DNA of 64,000 nucleotides from Montifringilla adamsi. Taxonomy: Eukaryota > Chordata > Aves > Passeriformes > Passeridae. The position numbers were made by a program, and so were the translations under genes. Positions 38,890 through 58,200 of the stretch are shown here, one piece after another; position 1 is the first letter of the stretch, and every line of letters begins with the position of its first letter. The stretch spans positions 8,006,541-8,070,540 of the forward strand of contig JAGGNK010008670.1 in assembly GCA_017590115.1 (NCBI GenBank), in the 5' to 3' direction. The notes beneath the pieces were generated by a model that saw only the letters and a program-made list of their open reading frames with translations, was not told the origin of the DNA and made no database searches.

Positions 38890-39764
38890 AAACCTGAGGC
38901 TGTAATTTTTCATTCAATTTTTTACACTGGGTAAAGAGCACCGGGGTCTGTAATACTCATACTGTGTAGTCCCTTGTTGCACACTTACACATCCAAACAA
39001 ATTACTAGAAGTGAGCACATCCATACTAAAGTCTTCATCAGCTGCAAGCAGAGACAGGATTAGTCCTTGTAGCCTACACTGGCTTAGCAAAATGATCACA
39101 TCCCTACAGAACACAGCTTCAGGCTGCACAGCCCACACCTCCACCATCTTGAATCTGATCCTTTAAACATAGCAAAAAATCACTTTACTGGCAAACATTG
39201 CAACTTTTATTCCATTCAGGCACTCCAAGAAAAAAACATGCAGCAAAGGGTAGGTCATGTTCTGAAGGTGTCACTTAGGCTTTCCTGTTATCTCACTCTA
39301 TTCTTGCTCACAAGCCATTTTGAAGCTGTGACCTGGGCAAGTATCTTTTGGACACTCTTTCAGAGATGCTGTTTTGACCAGCTGTCCCTCCTTCCTGACT
39401 GGCTTGGGAAAAAAAATACCCTTGGACAGGTATTAAGCATAAATGATGCAGTGCAGCTTTTTCATCAAGCCAGCACCAATTATTAAGTGAGCCATTTTCT
39501 ACCCTGATGAAAGGGTGTTTCAGTTTTAAGGACACACGTGCAGCACCCCACAGCTTGGTCACTGAGGCCACACTGGCACTTGAACCTCAGCTGCTCTGGA
39601 GTCCAGAGCCACTCCTACAATTAAACACAAGGTACTGGAGCTGTGGGCACAAGGCTGCAGCAGTTGCCACCTTCAGCTCCTACCCTTAAGACAGTGCAGG
39701 TTGCTGTAACCTTCCCCTCAACCCAAGAAGCGACTATTTACAATTTAAGTGAATATAGAAGTAT
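38890..39764. other. Tail-to-tail spacer between RFC4 and EIF4A2
   Basis: About 870 bp between the predicted RFC4 cleavage site and the distal EIF4A2 poly(A) signal. A further TTTATT at 39206-39211 (AATAAA on the - strand) would bring the two 3' ends within about 300 bp if used. No coding gene is seen. Confidence 0.7.
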
Positions 39765-39770
39765 TTTATT
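39765..39770 (-). terminator. EIF4A2: Distal EIF4A2 poly(A) signal
   Basis: AATAAA on the - strand (TTTATT on +), about 640 nt after the EIF4A2 stop. The intervening 3' UTR is AU-rich. Confidence 0.6.
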
Positions 39771-39908
39771 GAACATTCAAACTTCATTAAGACATGTGCA
39801 ATATGGCAAAATTTACTGGGTTTAACCCTAACTAAGACAATAGTATGATTGCTTGCTTGCTGGGGCTTAGCAACAGGGTCCAGATCACACTTACCACTAA
39901 TTAAATAC

Positions 39909-39914
39909 TTTATT
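39909..39914 (-). terminator. EIF4A2: Proximal EIF4A2 poly(A) signal
   Basis: AATAAA on the - strand about 500 nt after the stop codon. With the distal signal it suggests alternative polyadenylation, but which one is used cannot be read from sequence. Confidence 0.6.
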
Positions 39915-40411
39915 GAATAAATACATATGAAACAAAAATGCATTTTAATGCTCTTATAAAAGTTTAGAGATTTTGAAAGGCCTTTCCAATTTAATCTGAG
40001 GTGTAAGTACATACAATAAAGGAAGGTAGGCTAGTTTAACATAATTGGCTGACTTTATACAGCACTTATATCTTTTAGTCCATAAGTAAATTATTAAATG
40101 ATAAAGAACATCTAATACAACCACTTCTATGGAACTAGGAAATAAATTTCTAATAAAGAAAAAATTTACAGACCCCATGACTTTCCACCCAACCCCAACA
40201 GTCTAACCCTAAAGTGGACAAAGCCAATGGCCTTCCCCACAAGAGCTCACGACAGAAAGTCGCTTCTCTTATCAAAAATCTGTATTTCTGATCCGTAATG
40301 AGCATTGAGACAAGATTCAATATATCCCCGAAGAAAGAAGCACAATGCGCGTTGTGAATCGCCTATTCAGCAACAGCGAGCACTGGATTCACAACCACCT
40401 CATCCCGGGGA

Positions 40412-46622
<6,211 letters not shown>

Positions 46623-46648
46623 GTTCCGACCACCAGCTCTGTCCTCAA

Positions 46649-46657
46649 CTGAAAAGG
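46649..46657 (-). promoter_or_regulatory. EIF4A2: TOP-like EIF4A2 transcription start
   Basis: On the - strand CCTTTTCAG begins 30 bp after the first T of the TATA box, 35 nt before the ATG. A C followed by a pyrimidine run is the 5'-terminal oligopyrimidine type of start used by translation-machinery genes under mTOR control. The exact start base is inferred. Confidence 0.6.
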
Positions 46658-46677
46658 CAAGCCCTCCGCGGCGCCCG

Positions 46678-46686
46678 CCTTATATA
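46678..46686 (-). promoter_or_regulatory. EIF4A2: EIF4A2 TATA box
   Basis: TATATAAGG on the - strand within GC-rich sequence, about 60 bp before the start codon and about 30 bp before the TOP-like start. Confidence 0.8.
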
Positions 46687-47480
46687 CCCGCCCTGCTGCC
46701 GGACTCGTTGCGCTCTACTCTGCGCATGGATATATACCTTATACCACGCTCAAAAAACCAAGAATCCCTCCAGTTTAAGCCCTATGTCCCAAAAGATTCC
46801 CGTTACGCGACTTTTTCAGTTAGTCCGAAGGTTGTGTGTGAATCTCTGGGGTCTAGGAGGCTACGTGGAAGATAGAACTACTTTTTTTTGTCCGATCGCG
46901 GAAGGATATTGCACCATTGAGTGCGTCACAGCGCCCCACTCCTTCCTCCCTCTGCCTCCCCTTCCCCCCCGCGCGCACGGGGTTTCCCGTCCGGTCCCTG
47001 CTGCAGCGCGGGGCGGGAGCGGGAATGGCGGCGCCGGCTCGGCTGGGCTGAGGGGACAGTGAGCGGCCCTGCGGCAGCGGCTGGGGCGGCATAGCGGCCC
47101 CTTTTCGTGACCGCGTGTTCCCCACCGTATTGGTTGTTTTTAAAGCCCCGGAGTCGGGGGGTGATAGGAGAGAGAAAGAGGCTTCTTCGGGCGGGGGCCG
47201 GCGGCCGCGCATCCGCCCCATCCGCGCACAGAAATGGCTCCCGCCTCCTCCTCCTCCCTGGCAGGCGAAGCACACCCCGAGCTCTCCCCCTGCGTTCGCG
47301 GAGCCGGGGCAGCGTTGGTCATGAGGGGGCAGCGCTGGGAGCTCACGGAGAGGCCCTGAGGCGAGGGGGGCCGATGGAGGCGGCTGTGAGGGCTCCCCGG
47401 CCCCTCGGCCCCGCGCTCACCCCAGTGCAATCCGGCGGGCCCGTGGCTGAATCCCACAAACTTGTCCCGAGGCGCTGAGG

Positions 47481-50400
47481 GTAGATCATTCGTGAAGGGG
47501 ATGCAGGAGTATTTGTAGGAGACAGGTTAGGTGGTCCTCGGCGTGCTGCCGAAAGCACGGTCCTGTGATGTGCTGCAGATCGCAGTACAGGGGAAAAAAA
47601 GCCTGGCAAGAATGATTTAAAGGTTAGTGCAGTCCAAAATAAAGCACTAAGAGAACTGTTACTGTGCAAACTGATTGCATGATCATGCCCAACGCTTTCT
47701 ACTGTGGTAGAAAAAATATCGATCGTTTTAATGCTCATATCAGGTTTCACAATAATCTATTCATCAGTATTTCTTATGGAGGCAAGTAATATCAATTACA
47801 AGCAGTAATTTTGTGCCACCTTTGTATGGTTTATGTGTATCACTTTGCAATGTGTTTCCATAGTGATTATATATGAAGAAATGGAGGCAATGCTTGAAAA
47901 ACTCAACCCTTTACTTGTCTAGAATATTGTAAATTGTCTAGAACCATCTAGAATATCCATAAAGGGAACCTCTGAAAGACTGTATATACCTTAAATCTTC
48001 CTATGGTAGCATCTGCTGGGGCAATATTATCTGTAGAAATTGTACAACCTACCACTATCCCAGCAAAATTATGTAAGTGCAGCTGCACTGTCAACCTATC
48101 CTAATGCTCTTAAGTTTTTTCTGTCCACCCCTGCTGGGTAGAAAATATTGAGGATATTTCTTGTCTTTGCAGTTCAGCTAGACACACAACAATAGCCAGA
48201 GGCCTTTTAAATGAATTATGCCAGTTTGTGTGGACTATTAACCTCTGGTTGAAAAACAAACATGATGGAGTGAAGAAAGAATGTGAAGACAGTTTTGGGC
48301 TAGCACAGTTAGATTTCCCACTGCATTAAAACTGATTTGAGTCTAAATGGGGAAATAGCACTACTGAATATTTGTTAAGCATCTTGAATATTTATTAGGA
48401 AAGCTGTTGAATTTGATTAGATGGATATTTTTATTCAAGCACTGCATTTAAGTCTTAGTAAATTTGCAAATCTGAGAGGAAAAGATTTCCAGACATGTGG
48501 GAATTTCAGAAAGGTAAGCCACCATTCTTCACAGACCTGGAATGGCATGTCAGAAACAAGTATCTGCTTTATCTTTTCCAATAAAGAAATCAGTCATTTC
48601 AGATTACCCAGGTATTCAGATCACTTTGAGTTTTCAGATTAGACAACAGTTTTCTAGTGACAAGGCTTTCCTGGCTTTCTTTAAGGAGAAATTGTTCTCA
48701 TTGCTCTAGCTTGCAGCAAATCTCGCTTTACAACACTTGGTCAAACTTCATTCTACTAAAAAAATAAAAAAAAAACTTGAAATTTTTAAAAAATTATTAT
48801 CTTATATCAAGAGGGACAATTTTTAAAGTTGGTGTTGTAATTTACTGGCTAAAATAGTGGGGGGGTCTTTGCCAAGATTTCTTGGCATTAGGAAACTACA
48901 GAGCCAAACAGATCCCCCTGAGCTCCTGATCACTGGCCTTTATCGAGGAGCGTGAAATATCCCCGTGTCTGAGGATTTTGTTTGTTTCTGATTCACCTAA
49001 TGCTTAAATACAAAGAAAAGCCTATGAGCAGACTGGTTTCTGCTGTCACGTGGTCGTGGCAGAGTTTGGCAGTATTTGATCAAATTATTTGATCATGTTA
49101 TTTGCTGTGGTTCGTGTTTTTTTAATGCAGTGGCACTCCTCAGTCCAGCGGCCCCTTGGCAGATGCTCTATTTGTCTCAAGTGTTGTAAGACTGGAACAA
49201 TGAAATTATGATTTAAGAAACAAATCATCAGTTCCCACGTGAAAGGCATTTATTATATGGATGTTGCACATCCATATGGTATATTAAGGTATATGAGAAA
49301 AGGAACCCAGTGTTTCCTCCAGTGGAAATCATTGACTTCTTTCACCAAATGAAAAGATTAAAAAAATTTTGTTTCATAAACTTCAAGTAAATGATTGAAA
49401 GCACAGAATCAGTCCTCTCTTTTTATGAAACAAGATATCCAGGCTTCTTGTATTAGCAATGACCCCTAACTGCACTAGAGGAAAAAATCCTACTTTTTAT
49501 ACCCTTTAAAACCTCTGTACAATATTTGAGAAATATCTCTTCGGTTACAGAAATGCAAACAGCCTTTTCATGTGTGTTCATATCTACTTTGTGTATTTTT
49601 GGGCCAGTGTTAGCCATACTCAACCTGGAATTATTTCTGTTCTGAACAGGAAACATCAAACTGGGAGGTACCAAAAGGTCAGATTTTGTCACTAACAAAA
49701 ATCTTGTAATGACACTGGGATTTATTGTTGTCCCCTGGCTTTAAATCTGATTATGCTTTTTAGAGAAGCCTCAACTGAAAACTTGCTCCCCAAGGACCAG
49801 TTTCATGTTATCTTCAGACAGAAGGAATGCCAAGAAGACACTAAATTATATGTCTGTGCTGCTAAAGATAGGATCCACAGCCACATATAGATGTACACCT
49901 AATATACTTGTGTAGATGTTTCCCAAAAAGACAATCCCTGTGAATCATGAGCTCTTTAGTGAGAGTGAACATAATAACGCATTTATTAACAGGGGCAACA
50001 GATGGACTAGCTGGTTTAGCAGCTGGGTTTCCAGTGATTATTCATGCAGACTGAAGTAAGCAGTGACGTATTCAAAGAAAGCAGTAGGAGCTGACACCTC
50101 CTGAAACTGAGCTCCAGTTGAGCAATCCCTGCTCACCAATATCCTGGCAAAGGCAATGGTACAGTTTGCGTTAGGAAATCTCAGAAATCGCCTTTTAATA
50201 ATCTCATGGCATGATTTGAATTTGCCATGAAACTGCCAGGTACTTCATAGGAAACCTGCAAGATCCCAGAATTCTTTTCCTGCATTTTTAAGTCTTGTGC
50301 TAGGGTTCAGACTGTCTATTATTTGATTGCCATGACTGGCAGGGCAAGGAAGGTAATGGTAAACAGACAGAGTTTGCTCACAGTAAGTCGCGTTAAGGAT

Positions 50401-52254
50401 CTAGATGATTTGTTAGGGTGTTGCTAGCAAGAAGTGATATTTTCAGTTCATCAATCCCAAAGGATCCTGCCTAAACAAAAGCGTGCTTCCTCAGATGTAA
50501 GAGTTGATGTGTTCTGGAAAACCTCCAGAGGAGAAAGAAAGTCCAAATTCCTGGAGTCCCATGCTTGTTATATAAATGCAGTCAGGGTGTCATTAATGCT
50601 AACAGGTATTTTTGGTTACTCCATTGAAATTAGAATCTAAAAAAGCTGAACAATAAGAATGTATAAGATACAGTGTTTTTAATGGATTGAGAATGCTGGC
50701 TTTGTATTCTGTAGTACCTCAGTGTAATCTGAAATGCACATTATCATGACTTTAGTACGTTGGGTTGGTAGGCTTGCTGTGTCATCCTTTTTTAAAGTTA
50801 TTTTACAACTTTGTTATGTTGTGACAGATATTTCTAGTCTTTGTAACTGTAGTCGAATGTGTTGTGAAATCTCAGTGATGTCCCTGTTGAGTGATTTGAA
50901 AGTACATCCCGAATTTCCTCTCTGTCCAAGTTCTGTCTCACTGAATAGTTGTGCACTAGGCCAATAAGGAACGTATCCAAAGATGCTTAAATTATTTAGG
51001 TGCCAAGCACTATGGAAAGGCAGTGGGATTTGAACTGCTTTGGTTGATTTAATTGCCCCACATGCTCAGTCTACTCAAGATATTCAGGCTTGTGCAGAGG
51101 ATGTGGGGTGGACGGGGCCTTTTGCTGGCTAGCTGACTCACTCGTCTGAAATGTTTGTGGGGTAGTTTACGGCTTGTGCTTCCTAATTGCTTGGAGCACA
51201 CATCTCCAAGGGTGATCCTGCTTCAGTTGTGCAGAATTTTGTTTCTTAGCTTAAATTCTCTTATTCCCAGTTAGATTTTTTTCTTAATTATAAAAATTTG
51301 TTAAGCTATTTAAGACTAACTTACTTGTGTGGTTTTTTAAAAAAAAATCAGCAAAGTTGTGTGAGTTTAATCTTTCAGGCTATTCATCCATTAATTCATC
51401 TCCTCTTAGAGTTTGGAGTTTAAATTCAGACTCGTAGTGGCCCTCCCACCTTTAGGGGTTTGGAGTTATTTATTACTTATTTCGTAATGTGGAATGATGA
51501 AGTTCTTGCTGAATTTTTAAGAAAGATGGTGTTTCTTTTATACAGTGGGACAGCTCTTGTAAACTGCTGCTGAAAAGGAAGTAGCAGAGGTGCTCTGGGC
51601 CCTCAGAGGAACCTTGGTTTCTCAGCCCTCTCCCAGGGGGTCAAAAAATCTAAAGAACTAAGGGAAGTTAATTGCTACTTATTTTTATAGTGAGTATAAT
51701 TTCATCCAAAACTTTAAATTTGTGAAAAATTTCCCTTCTACTTTGGTTAGCATTTGGTTGGTCTTCTAGTAAAAAACTATGGTTAGCTCTAGAAAGTCAG
51801 TATTTCATTTCTTAGTGGAAGTATGTAAATTACTGTTAATTCTTTAAATGAGTATAACATAAGAAAACTGTCATATGGAATCACTTATGGTGGTCTTGTA
51901 ATTTTAGTAACGATTCTGGTAATAAGAAGAATGTTGGCACAATAAAATCTTAACCCAAATACTTGAAACAGAAATATGCTTTTCTTTCTATGATTTTTGT
52001 AGTCATCCAGGCCTCTGCATGCTATAAAACTGAATAATTACAGTTTTACGTCTTGAGTGTTCTTCTTGATTGAGCTCTTAGATTCTTTGTTTCCAAATTT
52101 TCAAGGTTTGTAGTCAAGCCCAGGACATGAAATCAGCTTAGTTCTGTTCCTCTGGTGTGTTAAGGGCTCCTAGTGTGACCACAGACTGGAATTTTAGCAC
52201 CGAAATTGAGCAGATGATATTTATTAGACTTGCCATTGACTTTTATTGCAATGA
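47481..52254. other. Intergenic DNA upstream of EIF4A2, no gene recognised
   Basis: AT-rich, with scattered short frames below 85 codons and no family match. A TCTAGAAT motif recurs three times near 47920-47960. A hairpin palindrome is listed separately. Confidence 0.65.
49255..49277. repeat. Perfect 10-bp inverted repeat, 3-bp loop
   Basis: ATATGGATGT at 49255-49264, TGC, then the exact reverse complement ACATCCATAT at 49268-49277. Confidence 0.95.
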
Positions 52255-52330
52255 GAGCTCTCTTTGCACTTCAGTTTTCTTCTCTGTAATGTGGGGGTGA
52301 TATTAGTCTCAGAGGTTGTGCTTGGGCAAA
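52255..52330 (+). repeat. MIR/L2-like ancient repeat, 3' segment
   Basis: The blocks TCTTTGCACTTCAGTTTTCT, TCTCTGTAATGTGGGGGTGA and TATTAGTCTCAGAGGTTGTG follow the order of the MIR 3' consensus 'ctctgtgcctcagtttcctcatctgtaaaatggggataataatagtacctacctcatagggttgt'. Divergence is high, and L2 shares similar 3' sequence. Confidence 0.55.
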
Positions 52331-53170
52331 TCTTTGAAGAATGTTGGGATCAGTAATGGAAGGAGGCCTAGAAATCTTTGATGGAAGTTGCAGGCTACTT
52401 TCAGGGTAGAGTTTGTTCTTTATATTACAAAAGTAAATAAAGCTGAGAGATGAACCAGGTGGCAGATGATAACATCCTGACACAGTTGTGGTTGCATTTA
52501 TTTTTTAAGCCATGAAATACAATATGTCATATATTTCTGTGAGACAATCAGCAAAGAGTATTTTTTCCAGTTCTGAGAGAAAGGTAAATATAAGCCTGTG
52601 TGTTATTTTGAAGAAAACTTTTCCTTCTGCTATTGGTTAACCATCTCTGCACATTGTTCTCATGATTATACAAATCTGCAATCCACTGGCATTGCTTGAG
52701 TTTTTTAGTTGCTGTTTTCAGCTGGTTAAGTTTTGGAACAACCACTACAGGCACACCTATGTCTGTATTTAATTTGAGTACTTTTCCTTATTGGTAAAAA
52801 CCTTGAGTGTTATGTGCTTAGTAGGAGGATGTAACGCATGGGAACCAAACCCAAGATGAAAATACCAAAAAGGCCAAGCAGTTCTTTGACTTTTACAGGG
52901 TAAAACAGAGATTAAAAGTACTAATCTCTAATGCATGCTGTAGTATGTGTACCTTGATAGATGGCTTGTGTCCTGACTGGTGACAGCAATGAGCCATGTG
53001 ACTCTGGCTGTCCCCATCCCAGTCACACTTTTGGACATCAGAACAAACACAGTGTGCTTTCCAGAGTGTGCGTGCAGCACTGTGAGGTATGAGGGCCTAT
53101 CTCAAATTAGTGACAACAAAATGTCTGGTGTTATCAGCTGATACAGCACTGCACAGAGAGCTTTGCTTTG

Positions 53171-53195
53171 AGTGTATTACAGGCTGTAATACACT
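53171..53195. repeat. Perfect 25-bp palindrome, 12-bp arms
   Basis: AGTGTATTACAG at 53171-53182, a single G, then the exact reverse complement CTGTAATACACT at 53184-53195. Confidence 0.95.
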
Positions 53196-56173
53196 GTATT
53201 TATTGTCAGAATATTTCAAATGTGTACATCTCTAAGCAGTAAGACATCACAGAAATAATTTCATTTTTCCCTAACAGAAGCTCTTTCTGTCCATATCCAG
53301 CATTGCACAATAATTGAATTCTCTTGTTTCTTTTCTATCTGAGTATTTTAACCTTCACAGCAGTATTTTGCAGTTTATAGAGCTTGTTGTAACATATAAA
53401 AGTTAACTATAGAGCTAAATACTTTGTCATTAATAAAACAAGCTATGTGATCAGAAGTATTTGCCTTAAGGTAAATCTTAATTTCTATAAACTGAAAGTT
53501 TCCTATTGAGCTTTACTTTTCATAAGAAAACTGAGACTGTTCATTTCTTCAGGTAACAATAGCTCAGATTCCCCAAGTTTTGTTTCTGTCTTTGACACTG
53601 GCACAATGTGAAACCGTAGATGAGTAGTTTCAGCTTTGTGCCCTTCTTTTATCTCTTGTAAAATGGAAATTATTATCACTCTTTGAAGAATCTCTTTTTG
53701 TAAATTGTGAATTTGTAAATTGTAAAGCTGGGACTGATTGCTTTGCAAGTGTGCTTGAACCTGCAAAGCAGCCAGCTCAGGGTGGGGAAAAGTTTAAAAA
53801 GGTTTTTAAAAGGTTTTAAAATTAATCAAGGTCAACATTCTGACTTGTTTAATCATTTTATTTGTTTGGTTTCTTAATCCTTCTGAGATTTTTTGGATGA
53901 AAAATAACTGTTCCAAGACTTTTTAACAGTGTTAGAGATGGATGTTCTTCTTGTAACTGAGTCTCAGTTGTGTGCCCATGAAGTGCCAAGTGAGCTGCTA
54001 AATGTAACTCCTCTGGTTTTTGGGGCTTCTGTTTACTGCTAGGAAGCCTCTGTAGGCCAGTTCTTAGCCCCAGTTGTTTGTGGTTCAACCCATCCCAGAA
54101 CACTATTTGATATTATTTGGTATGCCAACTGAATATTGCCAGATGAGACAAAAAGGAACATATGAGGTGCTGGATTAGTAAGGAATTCAATGTTTTCCTC
54201 TCAGGTTGTGCCCAGGAACACCTGCCCCTGTTTTCCACATTTTCCAGCACATGTGGACATGGGCTGATGCAAGCACAGACAGGATGCAGGCAATCCCTTA
54301 CTTCAGCCAGGAGTAACGGTGGTGTTGCTCGTGCCAGTTGGGGACATGCACTTTAACACTTCTTGTCACAGCAATTGGCAGTGTCCAGAAACCTTTGTTC
54401 TTTACACAGCAGGAGAGAGAAATGCAAGTTCATGCTGAATTGCAGGAATATATTGATTCATTTATTTTGTGCATGTGATAAAAGTGATTAGATTATGAAA
54501 TACTGGCAGTTGCTTCCAGTATATAGAGAGAATGTATGTGTGGCTATTCAAAGTATTTTTATCTTGTGCTTTGATTTAAAAGCTTTTGCTAATAATTGTT
54601 TCTGAGTCTTAAGTAGTTGGGGTTTTTTTTGCTGTCATATTCAGCATTTATTTGTAGTTCATTGGTCTGATTAATTTAGAAGCAGCAAAGTAAGAAATCA
54701 GGAAAATCCTGATTTTGAAGCAGGCAGATGCTGTAGTACTCAGTAACTACCCAATTACCGGTAGTTTTTCTTTTGTCTCTTTTTTGTTCTTTAAGGTTTG
54801 TGTTACAATTTCTAAATGTATTCTGGTGTATACTTTTCCATGGGTTACAAGACTACAAGATTTTGTATGCTATTATTACCTTTATTTCAGCAGAATTTTA
54901 ACAAAAAAAATCACTGATTTAATTTATGTGCTAATAACAAATAAAGACTCCATCAAACAATGACAAATTCTTAGAGGACTTTATTTGAATGTAATACTGT
55001 GTATATCTTAAGCTCAGAATTTTCTTTTTTCACCTTTCTGTCCAAGAAAGCTGAGTTATCACAAAGATGATTTTACAGTTAATTACCCAAAAGAATTTCT
55101 GTAATTTCCTTTTAATATTGTTCATTTGCACTGCTAATATTCATCTCTTCTGGGAATAAAACTTTGTACCCCCTGAAACACACTTTTTTCTGAAATAATT
55201 GTGGAATTGTGTTTACCAATTTACATCACATCAGAATTGTCTTTGCTGATTTCCTGGGCTAACAGGCTGTGTATCTTTATGCAGAAGAAAGGAGAATGAA
55301 GTGAGAACTGTAAAGGACTGCTGCCTCAGAACTGCTGTTGCCATAGAGCTGCTAACGAGGAAAAAAAACTGCAGCATGGATTTCTTGTGCTGCTGAAGGT
55401 AAGATGAGGGCACAGCAAAGACTGTAGGAGGGGGAGGGGAGGCGAGGCAGAGGGAGGGAGAAGAGGAAGAAAGTCTGCGTCCTTGCTGTCTAAAAAAGGA
55501 AATTCAGTGTCAGTGTTCATGAGCAGAACTGCTGGTGCAGAAGAACAAAGCTCTCTCAGTTGTTTAGGGTAGCAGGAGTGATGAGCAAGCAAGCACACTC
55601 CCATGCTTTCAGAAGGAAATGCTGCAAAGAAAGGAGGGAGAAGAAGAGTGACTTTTTCCTTTAGGAAATACTCACTGCTGCTTCAAGGTAGCTGCTTTTT
55701 GATACTACTTGGGCATTAACGTTATTACCCTGGGTAAAGACAGCCGTGAAAAAACTCAGTAGGGAGATAAACAAGAAGAAAAAATAGTGGTAAAAAATTC
55801 AGCATAATCTTGAGCTGATGAATATAGTTTATGTGTATTAAAATGTCTCAGTTGTTACATTCAGCTGTGCAGTGCTGTGAAACCTTTCAAAATGCAAGTG
55901 AAATTAAGTTTTTTGTGGTAAGATTGTTGTGATATGCTGATGTGTTATCAACCTCTAATCAATGATATTTTGTCTTCTGTTATCTAAGAAGATGTATTTT
56001 GAGTGGAAATGTATAATAAATAAATAAAAATTAATATTAGATACTCAAGCATACTGACTATAGAACCAATATCAGACATGCTTTCTGTGGGATCACTTTA
56101 ATGGGGTGAGCTTTGTAGTAGTTTAAGACTTGAATATCATTACAGAATTATCTGCAACACATTCATGCAAAAG

Positions 56174-56215
56174 CTGCTGCTGCTGTTTCTACATCTGCTG
56201 CTGCTGTTTCTACAT
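56174..56215. repeat. 21-bp tandem duplication with CTG repeats
   Basis: Two perfect copies (56174-56194 and 56195-56215) of a unit made of four CTG triplets followed by TTTCTACAT. Confidence 0.95.
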
Positions 56216-58035
56216 TCTACATATTTTTGCTATCCTTCACCTGCTCCTTCTCCCAGTCACTAGGATGTTTCTGAGGTGTCGGAGCCCACGTGCCCTGCGC
56301 AGCAAACCCAGCACACCTGCCATGTTTGCACAGTGGAGCCTTGAGGAGAATAAAACAAACTGTGGAGGCAGCGATAACACTGTATTAGCTGTGTTGATAC
56401 TCCTGTGTTGATATTGCTTAACCATCTGTTTGCTGTGTTATTGAGTGTGCTTGGGTAGATCAGCCCTTTCTCACAATTTCTTGTTTTGCACTTTATCATC
56501 ATTTATCAAATAGTATTTGATTGTTCTCCTGTAGTCTGTTTGCAGTTTGGGTCAGAGTGATTTTTTTTTTTTTTCTATAGCAGCCTGGTAGTAAGACTGA
56601 GTAATTCAGACGGTAAATGTTAGGGATTCAGATTTTTATTTTTAGTATTACCATCTCTCTCTGTGAAATTGTTATTCTTTGAGTGTATAGAGTTTAGTTC
56701 ATACATTTCCCAGTCATGAATGGCACTGGCAAGATCTGTCAATCATGAATACATAAGTTTCCATTTCCAAAGTTTGTCATGTGGAATTTGATGTTCAAGT
56801 GTATTTTTACTAGCCAGACTAATTTTTGATTCAGACTAATTTTGTCAAACTTGTAAGCTATGGAAAGTTCTCCTGCATTCTTTAGAACAATTCTTTTGAT
56901 TTACTTTGTTCCCCAGTGCACTCGTGGTTGATAATATCCTGTTAAGGTTTGTGGGGGTGCTCTGAGCCACTGCATGTGAAGTTCAAGTCTCAGTCCCTGA
57001 CTGAGGCATCCCCTGGCAGTACAAATGATGGTAATTTAGTTCAGTGTCAGCAAGAGGTTTAGTCTCTTTCTCTAAACAACTGATAGTGCCTTGCTGAGGG
57101 TGTTAGGACTGATTTCCACAGAGCATTAGGCGCTACATTTCAGAAGAGATCACTGAACTTCTGAGTCAAATCAGTTTGGGTTCTTCAGAGACATGGGGTG
57201 ATTATTCAAACAAGTATGACTGTATGATAAACACCTCTTTGTAGAATAAGTGCTAAACAAGGAATGGATGGGCCCTATCCAGACAAAAATTTAGTTACCT
57301 TATATAAATATTTAGTGGATGGTTAGTGTTGCAGTCTAAGATCAATGTAATAGTTTTTCATTGGCAGAGGGGTGGGTAGAAGCACAATGTTACCAAATGA
57401 CAAGCTACTATCATAAATTTCCAAATAGTATGAATATTTATCTATTCCAGTTGATGGATTGATAGTGGCTAGTATGTATTTACAGTGAATAAGAACAGAG
57501 CTACAGTAGTGCTGATACAGAAATGTCTTGAGTGGAGTGCACCCACATTATAACCTTCATATTGCTGCTGTTCCTATGCCAAACTGTCAGCTACAACCCA
57601 CAGATCTATCAATTTGAGTCAAAGTTCAGAGGCATCTTGGTTGTCTTATGCTAGAAAAGCAACTTAATGAAGCTAAACAAGACAGAGGAGTTGTTTGTAA
57701 ATCTACTAATCTGTCCACATGTTTGTACTGAATTCTGAAGAAAGAGTTGATCTTGTAGTTTATGCTTGGCTTGCCTGTGTCTTCCACCTGGTTTATATTG
57801 TGGGAGTGATCAAGAGAAAAAGAAAGTATGGCAAACATTGCCCAGAACACGCTAGTCTCTGTGTCTGGGCCAGGAAAAAAGCTGTTAAGCCACTAGTGCT
57901 GCTGTGGTTAATGCCACGGCTCGCACCAATTCCCAAAACACTGTAAAATATAAAAGCTACTTTGATGGCTAATGCTGCCCATAATTACCTTTTTGAAGTG
58001 TTGCACTGCTCAATTTCCATCTCAACCACTCCAGG

Positions 58036-58200
58036 TAGTGTCGGCTTTCCACACGATAGGCTTTGGCTGAGTGGTCCAAGGCCTGAGTTTTGGAATGCTG
58101 AGTACCCATAATGCTATTTAGGGTTAATGGGAGCACAGACTTCTCAGCAAAATGTAAAATCAGGCTTCTGCACTCAAACAGGAGATTTAAGTTTAGCAGT
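58036..58200. repeat. Probable ancient amniote interspersed repeat
   Basis: The order GGCTGAGTGGTCCAAGG, then 'tgctatttagggttaatggg', then 'agcacagacttctcagcaaa' and 'atgtaaaatcaggcttctgc' resembles a repeat I recall from turtle and crocodile DNA ('ttcaatgggagctgcaggtgctcagcacctctgaaaatcaggcc'). It is degraded; the family and strand are not determined. Confidence 0.4.

Larger units (their letters stand above)
52331..58035. other. Intergenic DNA between EIF4A2 and KNG1
   Basis: No coding exon recognised. Contains a purine-rich GGGAGGGGAGGCGAGGCAG-type stretch around 55425-55475, a 25-bp palindrome and a CTG-containing tandem duplication (both listed separately). Confidence 0.65.

Noticed and set aside
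46853..47478. Long frames on both strands in the EIF4A2 upstream CpG island
   Set aside because: Stop-poor GC-rich DNA with no protein family or conserved start; a non-coding divergent transcript is the better hypothesis.
58066..58083. tRNA A-box-like GGCTGAGTGGTCCAAGG
   Set aside because: No cloverleaf, anticodon arm or B box follows at the right distance; it is better read as part of an old interspersed repeat.
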